9,088 nucleotides of DNA from DATDMG01 sp036518955 (GCA_036518955.1 DATDMG010000491.1:1-9088), one strand, 5' to 3'; counted from the first letter of the stretch, positions 1-7,053 are shown. Numbers and translations: made by a program. The notes: generated from the sequence alone by a model not told the origin.

Positions 1-1
1 G

Positions 2-286
2 GGGCTGGAACTCGTGGTGTATCGGATCGTGCAGGAGGGCCTGACCAACGTGATCAAGCATGCCGGCCCGGCGGCCCGCGCCGAGGTGACCGTCCGGTGG
101 GGTCCGCGCACCCTGGAGATCGACGTCCTGGACGACGGCCGCGGCCTCGGTGTCCCGTTCGTGCAGGGCGGTCACGGCCTGATCGGGATGGTCGAACGCG
201 CCGCGGCGTACGGGGGCACCGTGAACGCCGGGCCGCGGCCGGGTGGCGGCCACGCCCTGCACGCCTCGATCCCGGTCGCAGCGTGA
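2..286 (+). CDS. Sensor histidine kinase, C-terminal ATPase part (5' truncated by window)
   Basis: The reading frame is open from the left edge, so only the last 94 residues are visible. They form the ATP-binding (HATPase_c) end of a two-component sensor kinase. The N-box is seen in EGLTNVIKHA, the G1 box in DDGRGLG and the G2-type turn in GHGLIGMVERA, with a final beta hairpin ending in ASIPVAA. This spacing, and the short ending straight after HATPase_c, is typical of the NarL/LiaS/DesK-like class (HPK7), whose partners are LuxR-type regulators. That is exactly what follows: the stop codon overlaps the GTG of the response regulator (GTGA, 4 bases), so the two are co-translated. The sensing and dimerisation parts lie outside the window, so the signal cannot be read here. 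The kinase would phosphorylate the neighbouring regulator. Confidence 0.93.
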   Translation, partial: GLELVVYRIVQEGLTNVIKHAGPAARAEVTVRWGPRTLEIDVLDDGRGLGVPFVQGGHGLIGMVERAAAYGGTVNAGPRPGGGHALHASIPVAA

Positions 287-1008
287 GTGGACCAGTGCGC
301 GGGCCAGGCGACGGCGGCGGGTCCGCCGCCGCGGCCGGCGGCCCGGTGCGGGTCCTGCTCGTCGACGACCAGCTCCTGGTCCGGGCCGGGTTCCGGATGG
401 TGATCGACTCCCAGCCGGACCTGACGGTGATCGGTGAGGCCGGCGACGGACTGTCGGGGGTCGCCGAGGCACGCCGGCTCACGCCGGACCTGGTCGTGAT
501 GGACGTCCGGATGCCGGTCCTGGACGGGATCGAGGCCACCCGACGGGTGGTGTCCCTGCCGGACCCGCCGAAGGTCGTGGTGCTCACCACGTTCGACCTC
601 GACGAGCACGCCCTGGCCGCGATCCGGGCCGGGGCCAGCGGCTTCCTGCTGAAGGACGCCCCGCCGGAGGACATGCTGGCCGCGCTCCGCACGGTCCACG
701 CCGGGGACGCCGTGATCGCGCCCTCCACGACCCGCCGCCTCCTCGACCACCTCGCCCCAGCCCTCGACCCGGCCGCCGTCCGCGCGCTCGCCACCCTGAC
801 GGAGCGCGAGCGAGAGGTCCTCGGGGCGATGGCCCGGGGCTGGTCGAACGTGGAGATCGCGCAGCGGCTCGTCGTGGCGGAGGGCACGGTGAAGACGCAC
901 GTCGGGCACATCCTGGCCAAGCTGGCGGCGCGCGACCGGGTGCAGGCCGTCGTCATCGCCTACGAGTCGGGCCTGATCCGCCCGGGGGAGCGGCCCGCCG
1001 GCGGCTGA
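283..1008 (+). CDS. NarL/LuxR-family response regulator
   Basis: Two-component response regulator acting as a DNA-binding transcription factor. Counting from the GTG at 283 (241 residues), the receiver domain runs from about residue 22 to 140, with the acidic pair D28-D29, phospho-acceptor D74 in VVMDVRMP, switch T102/T103 and conserved K124 in FLLKD. A LuxR-type helix-turn-helix follows at about 175-235 (LTEREREVLGAMARG, then VAEGTVKTHVGHIL). The 283 start gives a 4-base overlap with the kinase stop and a Gly/Ala-rich leader of about 20 residues. A GTG at 346 would start directly at VRVLLVDDQ and give 220 residues, the usual length of the family. The 283 start is preferred for the overlap but is not certain. 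The neighbouring ABC transporter downstream is the most likely target, an inference from position only. Confidence 0.95.
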   Translation: MSGPVRGPGDGGGSAAAAGGPVRVLLVDDQLLVRAGFRMVIDSQPDLTVIGEAGDGLSGVAEARRLTPDLVVMDVRMPVLDGIEATRRVVSLPDPPKVVVLTTFDLDEHALAAIRAGASGFLLKDAPPEDMLAALRTVHAGDAVIAPSTTRRLLDHLAPALDPAAVRALATLTEREREVLGAMARGWSNVEIAQRLVVAEGTVKTHVGHILAKLAARDRVQAVVIAYESGLIRPGERPAGG

Positions 1009-1081
1009 CCGGCGGCCCCGCGCCACAGCGGATGGGCAGAGGCCGGGTACGACCGTGGGGGGAGACGGCGTCCCGAGATCC

Positions 1082-1111
1082 CTCCCGGTGGGGCGACGTC
1101 CGCGCCGGGAG
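1082..1111. promoter_or_regulatory. Inverted repeat upstream of the ABC operon: operator or terminator
   Basis: CTCCCGG (1082-1088) and CCGGGAG (1105-1111) form a perfect 7-bp inverted repeat with a 16-base spacer. It lies in the 125-base gap between the response regulator and the ATPase, just upstream of the putative -10 box at 1120. It overlaps where a -35 element would fall, which suits a regulator site. It could instead be a weak transcription terminator of the kinase-regulator operon, although no T-run follows. GC-rich repeats of this size can occur by chance. Confidence 0.3.
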
Positions 1112-1119
1112 CTGATCCG

Positions 1120-1134
1120 TAGCGTCGGCGACCA
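1120..1134 (+). promoter_or_regulatory. Putative -10 box for a leaderless ABC ATPase mRNA
   Basis: TAGCGT (1120-1125) fits the actinobacterial -10 consensus TANNNT and ends eight bases before the ATG at 1134. Transcription would then start at or within a base or two of the start codon. No Shine-Dalgarno motif precedes that ATG, which agrees with a leaderless transcript. No convincing -35 element is seen. Confidence 0.4.
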
Positions 1135-1976
1135 TGAGAGCGACACGGAGCACGCGGCGCCAGGAGCGCCACCGCGCCGGCGACCCGGACAGCCCGACGG
1201 CCGCCCCGGGGCAGCAGGTGGTGGCCGCAGCCAGGGACCTGGTCAAGGTCTACGGCAGTGGGGGCACCGCCGTCCGCGCCCTGGACGGCGTGGACGTCGA
1301 CTTCGAGCGAGGCAGCTTCACCGCGATCATGGGACCGTCCGGTTCCGGCAAGTCGACCCTGCTGCACTGCCTCGCCGGGCTGGACACCGCGACCTCGGGC
1401 CGGGTGTTCCTCGGCCCCACGGACCTGACCCAGCTCTCCGACACCGAGCTGACGCTGCTGCGCCGGCTGCGGGTCGGGTTCGTGTTCCAGGCGTTCAACC
1501 TGCTGCCGGCGCTGACCGCCGAGCAGAACATCGCGCTGCCCCTGGAGCTGGCGCAGGGGCGGGTGGACCGCGCCCGGGTACGGGACCTGGCCGGCCTCCT
1601 CGGCGTGGCCGACCGGTTGAGCCACCGGCCCGCGGAGCTCTCCGGCGGGCAGCAGCAGCGGGTCGCGATCGCACGGGCCCTGCTGTCGGCACCCGACGTC
1701 GTGGTCGCGGACGAGCCGACCGGCAACCTGGACTCGCGGACCGGCGCCGAGGTGCTGGGGCTGTTGCGGACCAGCGTCCGGGAGCTCGGCCAGAGCGTGC
1801 TGATGGTGACGCACGACCCGAACGCCGCCGCCTACGCCGACCGGGTCGTGCTGCTGGCCGACGGCCGGGTCGTCGACGAGGTGGACCGCCCGACCCCGGA
1901 GGCGGTGCTGATGGCGATGCGGCTGCTCGACGGGTCGGGGAGTGCGCCGGTCAGGTCCGGCACGGGCGCCCGGTGA
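1134..1976 (+). CDS. ABC transporter ATP-binding protein (LolD/MacB-type)
   Basis: ATPase subunit of 280 residues that would power the FtsX-type permease encoded next. All canonical motifs are intact: Walker A GPSGSGKST at 67-75, Q-loop Q119 in VFQAFNLLP, signature LSGGQQQR at 169-176, Walker B VVVADE at 189-194 running into EPTGNLD, and switch H227 in VTHD. The EPTGNLD and FQAFNLLP wording is typical of the LolD/MacB/FtsE-related group, whose members pair with FtsX-like permeases and move substrates from, or do mechanical work at, the outer membrane face rather than importing solutes. The first 30 residues are a polar, Arg/Pro-rich extension before the ABC fold, so a later start is possible, but ATG 1134 sits correctly behind the -10-like box at 1120. 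The TGA overlaps the next ATG by one base (TGATG), indicating translational coupling. Confidence 0.96.
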   Translation: MRATRSTRRQERHRAGDPDSPTAAPGQQVVAAARDLVKVYGSGGTAVRALDGVDVDFERGSFTAIMGPSGSGKSTLLHCLAGLDTATSGRVFLGPTDLTQLSDTELTLLRRLRVGFVFQAFNLLPALTAEQNIALPLELAQGRVDRARVRDLAGLLGVADRLSHRPAELSGGQQQRVAIARALLSAPDVVVADEPTGNLDSRTGAEVLGLLRTSVRELGQSVLMVTHDPNAAAYADRVVLLADGRVVDEVDRPTPEAVLMAMRLLDGSGSAPVRSGTGAR

Positions 1977-4468
1977 TGCGCACCGTCGTCCGCCAGGAGT
2001 TGCGGCACGGCGTGCGCCGGGTCGTCGCGCCGTCCCTGGCCATCATGATCTCGGTGGCGTTCGTCACCCTGAGCTTCGGAGCCACCGCGGTCCTGAAAGG
2101 CTTCGTGTCCCGAGCGGTGGCGGTGAAGGCGACCCGGTCCGACCTGGTCGTCACCCCTGGGGAGGGTTCGGCCGGCGGACTGACCGCAGCCACCGGCAGG
2201 ACCGTCGCCGCGGTCCCCGGGGTCGCGCACGCCGAAACCGACTTCACCAGGTACCAGTCCGTGACCTGGGCCGACGGCGAGGACCTCTCGGAGGTGGCGT
2301 CGGTGCCCGCCGATCCCCGGCTGCGGTGGACGGCGCTGCGCGAGGGGCGGTACCCGACCGCTCCGGACGAGGCGGCGGTGGACGGGCAGACGGCCCGGGT
2401 GCTCGGGCTGCACCCGGGGGCCCGGGTGGACCTGCCCGGCAGCCCCGGGGGAGGGTCGGGCGGGCGGCAGCGCGCGCTGACCGTCGTCGGGGTCGCGGAC
2501 CTCGGCGCGGCAGCACTCGTCGTGGACGGCCGGGCGCTGCTGATGACCGCGGCCGGGATCACCGGCCTCGATCGGGAAGCGACCCCGGACGAGATCGACG
2601 TCCTGATCGCCCCTGGCGCCGACCCGGTCACCGTCCGGGACGCCGTGGCCCGCGCGCTCGGCGGCTCCGCCGTCGTCCGGACCGGCCAGGAGCAGGCCGA
2701 CTGGGCAGCCGCCCAGCTGACCCGGCACGTGGACGTGCTCGGCGGGGTCGTCCTCGGCTTCGCCGCGATCGCGCTCGTCGTGGCCACGCTCGTGATCTCC
2801 AACACGTTCAGCGCGATCCACGCGCAGCGGGTCCGGGCGCTGGCGCTGCTCCGGTGCGTCGGGGCCACCCGCCGACAGGTGTTCCGCTCGGTCCTCGCCG
2901 AGGCGGCGGCCGTCGGCGCAGGCGGGTCGGTTCTCGGCGTGGCCGCCGGAGTCGCGCTGACCGCGGCGGGGGTGGCCGTCCTGGCGGCGTTCGTGCCGGC
3001 CGCGGAGGGCCTCGGCCTCGGCCTCGCCTGGTGGATGCTCGCGGTGCCCTTCGGGCTGGGCGTCCTGGTCGCGCTCGTCGCGGCGGTGGCACCCGCGCGA
3101 CGCGCCACCCGGGTCGCCCCGCTCGCCGCGCTCCGCCCGCACGACGCTGCGGCCACGCGCCGGACGTCGCGGCTGCGGCTGGCCGCGGGGACGATCGCGG
3201 TCGGCTCCGGCACCGCCGTCCTCGTCTACAGCGCCACGGCCCACCAGCACCTGTCCGGGCTGCTCGTCGGCATCGGCGGTGGGATCCTCACCCTGGTCGG
3301 CGTCCTGGGGCTCGGTCCGGTCGTCGTGCCGGTGGCGGCGCGGGTGGTGGGGCTGCCCTTCCGCGGAAGGGCGGCGGGGCGGATCGCCGTCGGCAACGCC
3401 GTCCGCAACCCGGCCCGGGCGGCCGCCACCAGCGTGGCGCTGCTCGTCGGCGTCAGCCTGGTGACGACGGTGAGCGTCGGCGCGGCGAGCACGACCGCCG
3501 TCGCCGAGGCCGAGATCGAGCGGCACGATCCGGTCGACCTCGTCGTCAGCGCATCGGAGGGGCATGCGCTGCCGGCGGCGGTCGCCGCGGCGGTGGCCGC
3601 GACGCCCGGCACCCGGGCGGCGGCCACCCTGTTGGGGACGACGGTCTCCGCGCCGGACGGACACCCGCTGGGCGTCGTGTCCGCTCCGGATGCGGCCTTC
3701 GCCTCGGTGTGGCGGGGCGCGGACGTCGGCCCGCGGCGGAGCGGGACGGCACTCGTCCCCGGCGACGTCGCGGGCCGCCTCGACCTCCGGGCCGGTGCCA
3801 CGCTGACCCTGCGCACCGGCGCGGCGGGGGTGCCGCTGCAGGTGCGGATCGTTCCGCACCTGCCGGCCGTCGTGCTCACCGGCGGCGACCTGGCACGGCT
3901 GGGCGGGGAGACGACGGTCCGGCAGGTCTGGCTGCGCGCCGTCCGGGACGTCGACGTGCCGCGCTACCGGACGGACGTCCGGGCCGCCGTGCGCGGTACG
4001 GCGGGTGTTCACGTGGAAGGTTCGATAGCCGAGCGGGCCGAGCTCACCAACGCCGTGCAGATCATGCTCGAGGTCGTCATCGGCCTGCTCGCCGCAGCTC
4101 TGGTGATCGCGGTCGTGGGCATCGCGAACACGCTCACGCTGTCCGTCCTGGAGCGCTCGCGCGAGCTGGCCGTGCAGCGGGCCCTGGGGATGACCCGGGG
4201 GCAGCTGTGCTCCAGCCTGCTCGTCGAGGCCCTGGTCCTCGCCGGCGTCGGTACCCTGCTGGGGGTGCTGCTCGGCATCGGGTACGGCTGGGCCGGGGCG
4301 GGCACGTTGCTGGGCGGGATCGTGCCGGGCGGGGTGCCGCTGGTGGTGCCCTGGGGCACGGTCGGGCTCACGGTGGCGCTCGCGGCCGTCACGGGTGCCC
4401 TTGCCGGAGTGTTGCCCGCCCGGCGGGTGGCGCGCCGGTCGCCGACCGCCGCCCTGGCCGCGGACTGA
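1976..4468 (+). CDS. FtsX-like ABC transporter permease (double FtsX architecture)
   Basis: Membrane subunit of 830 residues, partner of the preceding ATPase. It starts at ATG 1976, which shares its A with the ATPase stop. Reading hydrophobic stretches gives about ten membrane helices: one at 18-40, a periplasm-side domain at about 41-250, three helices near 253-277, 307-338 and 352-372, two near 400-422 and 426-455, one at 482-505, a second outer domain at about 510-690, then three helices at 694-722, 747-773 and 792-815. Each three-helix block carries the FtsX-type signature: NTFSAIHAQRVRALALLRCVGATRRQV in the first and NTLTLSVLERSRELAVQRALGMTRGQL in the second. Each ends in a PARRATRVAP- or PARRVARRSP-type coupling tail. 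This duplicated plan is common in actinobacterial permeases linked to two-component systems. The substrate is unknown; roles in lipid, lipoprotein or antimicrobial peptide handling are possible. The stop lies in a tandem repeat. Confidence 0.94.
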   Translation: MRTVVRQELRHGVRRVVAPSLAIMISVAFVTLSFGATAVLKGFVSRAVAVKATRSDLVVTPGEGSAGGLTAATGRTVAAVPGVAHAETDFTRYQSVTWADGEDLSEVASVPADPRLRWTALREGRYPTAPDEAAVDGQTARVLGLHPGARVDLPGSPGGGSGGRQRALTVVGVADLGAAALVVDGRALLMTAAGITGLDREATPDEIDVLIAPGADPVTVRDAVARALGGSAVVRTGQEQADWAAAQLTRHVDVLGGVVLGFAAIALVVATLVISNTFSAIHAQRVRALALLRCVGATRRQVFRSVLAEAAAVGAGGSVLGVAAGVALTAAGVAVLAAFVPAAEGLGLGLAWWMLAVPFGLGVLVALVAAVAPARRATRVAPLAALRPHDAAATRRTSRLRLAAGTIAVGSGTAVLVYSATAHQHLSGLLVGIGGGILTLVGVLGLGPVVVPVAARVVGLPFRGRAAGRIAVGNAVRNPARAAATSVALLVGVSLVTTVSVGAASTTAVAEAEIERHDPVDLVVSASEGHALPAAVAAAVAATPGTRAAATLLGTTVSAPDGHPLGVVSAPDAAFASVWRGADVGPRRSGTALVPGDVAGRLDLRAGATLTLRTGAAGVPLQVRIVPHLPAVVLTGGDLARLGGETTVRQVWLRAVRDVDVPRYRTDVRAAVRGTAGVHVEGSIAERAELTNAVQIMLEVVIGLLAAALVIAVVGIANTLTLSVLERSRELAVQRALGMTRGQLCSSLLVEALVLAGVGTLLGVLLGIGYGWAGAGTLLGGIVPGGVPLVVPWGTVGLTVALAAVTGALAGVLPARRVARRSPTAALAAD

Positions 4469-4495
4469 CGCGGACTGACGCGGACTGACGCGGAC
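4459..4495. repeat. 10-bp tandem repeat at the permease stop codon
   Basis: The unit cggactgacg repeats with no mismatch over 37 bases, about 3.7 copies. The first copy encodes the permease's last residues and its TGA (4466-4468). Because the period is 10, the three TGA triplets (4466, 4476, 4486) fall in all three forward frames. The array fills nearly the whole 29-base gap to the convergent gene ending at 4498. No hairpin is evident in it. Confidence 0.9.
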
Positions 4496-4497
4496 GC

Positions 4498-4992
4498 TCA
4501 GCGAGTCGAGGTGGCGCTCTCGCGCCAGCTGTCGGTGTCCCGGTGCCGTCCGAGACGGAGGGCCTCGAACTCGTCGGGACAGGTGCCGGACTGCACGGAC
4601 AGGTGGCGCAGGGCGCGGTTGACCGGCCACTGGCCCAGCGGGACGCGACGGCTCGCAGCCTGCTCGTCGTCCTCGTGCAGCGGGCCGAGCGCGATCTGGC
4701 CGTCGGACCAGACGATCGCGGCCTGGCTGCCGAGCCCGTGTGCGAACTCGGCCTCCACGTAGGCGATCGGGCCGATGCGGCTGGCGCTGATGGCGGCCCA
4801 CTCCAGGTCCAGGGTGAGCCACCACAGGGGTTGCTCGTCGGTCGGGAGCGGGTCGCCGGCGTCGACGTCCGGGACTGTGCCGGGGAGGAAGGCGAAGCCC
4901 TGCGGCAGAGCGACCGGCAGGACTCCCAGCTCCGCGGCGGCGTGGGCGACCGGCTCGTTCCGGCCGATCAGCCCGTGTATCTCGTAGCCCAC
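4498..4992 (-). CDS. Conserved-looking protein of unknown function, 164 aa
   Basis: I do not recognise this family. The reading frame extends upstream, but coding character begins around GTG 4992 with GYEIHGLIGRNEPVAHAAAELG. That GTG sits six bases after a -10-like CATGAT, with a -35-like GTGACA 18 bases further up, which fits a leaderless start. The product is soluble-looking and somewhat acidic, with no signal peptide or membrane helix. Visible landmarks are LPQGFAFLPG near residue 30, WWLTLDLEWAAISA near 57, AAIVWSDGQIALGP near 92, and a polar, Arg-rich tail ending SWRESATSTR. The mix of short hydrophobic strands and Trp residues suggests a small alpha/beta domain. It is divergent from the HAD gene and convergent with the permease, so it is probably a single-gene unit. 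In-frame alternatives at TTG 5022 and GTG 5028 would add 10-12 residues. Confidence 0.75.
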   Translation of the reverse strand: MGYEIHGLIGRNEPVAHAAAELGVLPVALPQGFAFLPGTVPDVDAGDPLPTDEQPLWWLTLDLEWAAISASRIGPIAYVEAEFAHGLGSQAAIVWSDGQIALGPLHEDDEQAASRRVPLGQWPVNRALRHLSVQSGTCPDEFEALRLGRHRDTDSWRESATSTR

Positions 4993-4998
4993 CCCCCT

Positions 4999-5028
4999 AT
5001 CATGAGCACCGCTGGGCCGCAATGTCAC
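4999..5028 (-). promoter_or_regulatory. Promoter for the unknown minus-strand gene
   Basis: Read on the minus strand, GTGACA (plus 5023-5028; five of six match TTGACA) is followed after 18 bases by CATGAT (plus 4999-5004; four of six match TATAAT). Six bases later comes the GTG start at 4992. Transcription should begin at about the start codon, giving a leaderless mRNA. The G-run between box and GTG is too close to act as a ribosome binding site. Confidence 0.5.
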
Positions 5029-5037
5029 ATTGGCGCG

Positions 5038-5062
5038 GGTGGCGCTGGTGGCGCTGGTGGCG
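5038..5062. repeat. Short 9-bp tandem repeat in the divergent promoter region
   Basis: ggtggcgct repeats perfectly with period 9 over 25 bases (about 2.8 copies). It lies between the minus-strand promoter and the HAD gene's -10 box. It may be only low-complexity GC-rich sequence, though its place between two outward-facing promoters makes it worth noting. Confidence 0.6.
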
Positions 5063-5084
5063 GGGGGCGCCGCAGCCGGGCAGG

Positions 5085-5097
5085 TACGGTAACGCCG
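5085..5097 (+). promoter_or_regulatory. -10 box for a leaderless HAD gene
   Basis: TACGGT (5085-5090) fits TANNNT and ends exactly six bases before the GTG at 5097, so the transcript probably begins at the start codon. No Shine-Dalgarno motif lies in the intervening AACGCC. No clear -35 is seen. Confidence 0.5.
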
Positions 5098-5681
5098 TGG
5101 CCGGTCCGCGCACGGTGGTGTTCGATCTCGGAGAGGTGCTGGTTCCCTCGACCGGCGTGCTGCCGGTCCTGGCGGACGAGCTCGGGGTGAGCGAGGCGGC
5201 GCTCGCCGCCGCCTACTGGCCGCCACGGCGGGCCTACGACCTCGGCGGCGATCCGGACGCCTACTGGGCGGCGGTGCTCGCCGCCCTCGGCCGTCCGCCG
5301 GAGCCCGCGGTGCTCGCCACCCTGCGCCGGCAGGACTCCGCCAGGTGGTCGGCCCTGCCCCGGCAGAGCCGGCAGCTGCTCGCCACCCTGGCCGGCACCC
5401 GGCTCGGCGTGTTGTCCAACGCACCCGCGCCGCTGGCCGCGTCGGTCCGGGCGGCCCCCTGGAGCCGAGCCGTCGACGTCCTGGTGTTCTCGGCGGACGT
5501 CGGCCTGGCGAAGCCGGATCCGCGGATCTACACCCGGGCCGATGCCGCGTACGGCACCGACCCGGGCCAGGTGATCTTCTTCGACGACCGGCCGGACAAC
5601 GTGGCGGCCGCCCGGGACCACGGCTGGGACGCGCACGTCTGGGCCGGGCCGGACGCCGCCCTCAGCGTGCTCGCCAGGTGA
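5097..5681 (+). CDS. HAD-superfamily hydrolase (HAD-IA, YihX-like)
   Basis: Haloacid dehalogenase-like hydrolase of 194 residues, probably a cytosolic small-molecule phosphatase. The four HAD motifs are in order: motif I VVFDLGEVLV with nucleophile D10; an alpha-helical cap at about 18-90; motif II VLSNAP with S107 and N108; motif III K139 in AKPDPRIY; motif IV VIFFDDRPDNV with D163 and D164. Motif I is D-x-G, not D-x-D: residue 12 is Gly where the general acid/base Asp usually stands. The YihX-like DLG[GN]V branch shares this form, so the protein is more likely a member of that branch than a dead enzyme, but specificity cannot be read. GTG 5097 is chosen because it puts motif I at the usual distance and follows the -10-like box at 5085. 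It is divergent from the unknown gene and convergent with the thiolase, so it is likely monocistronic. Confidence 0.92.
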   Translation: MAGPRTVVFDLGEVLVPSTGVLPVLADELGVSEAALAAAYWPPRRAYDLGGDPDAYWAAVLAALGRPPEPAVLATLRRQDSARWSALPRQSRQLLATLAGTRLGVLSNAPAPLAASVRAAPWSRAVDVLVFSADVGLAKPDPRIYTRADAAYGTDPGQVIFFDDRPDNVAAARDHGWDAHVWAGPDAALSVLAR

Positions 5682-5832
5682 CCGATCGTTACCGAGGTCC
5701 GGTGCCGCAGGTGCAACCTTGGCGATCGCGCGCCCGTCCATGGCTGTCGCAACGATCACGCCGCTGACGGTCCGTGACGTACTGTGCCCGCCGTGCCGTC
5801 GCCCCCGCGATGCCCCGGCAGATTGGAGTGGG

Positions 5833-7047
5833 TCAGGGTACGCTCTCGAACACCGCGGCGAGCCCCTGACCGCCCCCGATGCACATGGTCTCCAGACCGT
5901 ACCGGGCGCCGCGGCGGTGCAGCTCGTGGGCCATCGTGGCCAGGATGCGCGCGCCCGTCGCGCCGAGCGGGTGGCCGAGGGAGATGCCCGACCCGTTCGG
6001 GTTGAGCCGCTCGTCCTGCGGATCGATCTTCCATTCCCGTAGGCAGGCGAGGACCTGCGCGGCGAACGCTTCGTTCACCTCCAGCACGTCGATCTCGTCG
6101 AGGGTCAGGCCCGCCCGGTCCAGCGCGGCCGCCGTCGCCGGGACCGGCCCGATCCCCATCACCTCCGGCCCGACGCCGGCCACCGCCCAGGAGCGCAGCG
6201 CGAGGAGTGGCCGCAGGCTGCGGCGCTCGGCCTCCGACCGGGTGGTCACGACGCACATCGCCGCACCGTCGTTCTGGCCGCTGGCGTTCCCGGCGGTCAC
6301 GGTCGACGCGGGGTCGACGGCGATCCGGACCGGGCGGAGCCGGGCCAGGTCGTCCACCGTGGTGCCGGCACGCGGGTGCTCGTCACGGTCGACGACGGTG
6401 TCCGGTGCGCCCCGGCGCCCCGGGACCGTCACCGGCACCAGTTCGGCGGCGAACCGGCCCTCTTCGTGGGCGGCGACAGCGCGCCGGTGCGAGCGGACCG
6501 CGAGCTCGTCCTGCTCGTCTCGGCCGATGCCGTAGCGTTCCCGGAGGTTCTCCGCCGTCTCGAGCATGCCGCCAGGGACCGGGTGGAACCGCCCGCCGGC
6601 GGTCTCCCGCGCCCGTTCGAGCCGGTCGGCGAGCGTCACCCCGCCGCTACGGACGCCGGTGCGCAGGCCGAGCGCGTAGTGCTCCACCTGGGACATCGAC
6701 TCCGCGCCCCCGGCCACGACGATCCGCGCCGCACCGGTCGCGACCTGGCCGGCCGCGTACAGCACCGCCTGCAGGCCGGACCCGCAGCGCCGGTCGACCT
6801 GGACTCCGGGCACGTCGGTGCCCAGTCCGGCGTCCAGCGCGGCGATCCGACCGAGCGCCGGTGCCTCCCCGTTCGGGTAGCACTGGCCGAGGATGACGTC
6901 GTCCACGTCGCCCTCGCCCAGCCCGGTGCGCCGAGCCAGCTCCTTCAGGGTCAGCGACGCGAGGCCGGCGGCGCCGAGCGCCGCCAGGGCGCCGCCGAAG
7001 CGGCCGACGGGGGTACGCAGGGGCTCGCAGATCACGACGTCGTCCAC
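5833..7047 (-). CDS. Thiolase (acetyl-CoA C-acyltransferase)
   Basis: Thiolase-superfamily enzyme of 404 residues, the usual length for degradative or biosynthetic acetyl-CoA acyltransferases. It would cleave a 3-ketoacyl-CoA with CoA, or condense two acetyl-CoA. The catalytic set is intact: nucleophile C88 in VDRRCGSGLQAV, NEAF at 325-328, H359 in GHPLGATGAR and C389 in MCIGGGQGLA. It starts with the usual DVVICEPLRTPVGRFGGAL strand. GTG 7047 is the start because an in-frame stop lies four codons upstream; a TAGCGT box ends six bases before it. Chain-length preference cannot be read. The BenM/CatM-like regulator next door hints at aromatic-acid catabolism (beta-ketoadipyl-CoA thiolase, PcaF-like), but the wording QCYPNGEAPA and VDRRCGSG is closer, from memory, to general acetyl-CoA acetyltransferases than to PcaF. 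No other pathway genes are in the window. Confidence 0.95.
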   Translation of the reverse strand: MDDVVICEPLRTPVGRFGGALAALGAAGLASLTLKELARRTGLGEGDVDDVILGQCYPNGEAPALGRIAALDAGLGTDVPGVQVDRRCGSGLQAVLYAAGQVATGAARIVVAGGAESMSQVEHYALGLRTGVRSGGVTLADRLERARETAGGRFHPVPGGMLETAENLRERYGIGRDEQDELAVRSHRRAVAAHEEGRFAAELVPVTVPGRRGAPDTVVDRDEHPRAGTTVDDLARLRPVRIAVDPASTVTAGNASGQNDGAAMCVVTTRSEAERRSLRPLLALRSWAVAGVGPEVMGIGPVPATAAALDRAGLTLDEIDVLEVNEAFAAQVLACLREWKIDPQDERLNPNGSGISLGHPLGATGARILATMAHELHRRGARYGLETMCIGGGQGLAAVFESVP

Positions 7048-7053
7048 CTCTTC

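Noticed and set aside
54..1146. Long minus-strand frames opposite the kinase and response regulator
   Set aside because: They are shadows of the plus-strand genes, dominated by Arg, Ser, Ala and Pro, with no motif.
1055..1975. Upstream extension of the permease frame, which would make a 1137-residue protein
   Set aside because: The extension overlaps the intact ABC ATPase in another frame and is Arg/Gly/Pro-rich noise. The permease starts at ATG 1976 with the usual one-base overlap.
1832..4825. A 997-codon open frame on the minus strand, antisense to the permease
   Set aside because: Its product is a low-complexity mix of Arg, Gly, Asp, Gln and Pro with no domain, typical of a shadow frame opposite a GC-rich gene. 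The plus strand shows a clear FtsX permease.
5682..5832. Convergent gap between the HAD and thiolase genes, checked for a terminator
   Set aside because: Only a 7-bp inverted repeat GATCGTT/AACGATC separated by 60 bases and an 8-bp palindrome GCGATCGC were found; neither makes a convincing hairpin.
5780..6005. Possible leaderless plus-strand gene: TACTGT, seven bases, then GTG at 5793, about 71 codons
   Set aside because: Most of it is antisense to the thiolase end and the product is Arg/Pro/Gly-rich shadow sequence. The -10-like box could at most start an antisense RNA; there is no further support.
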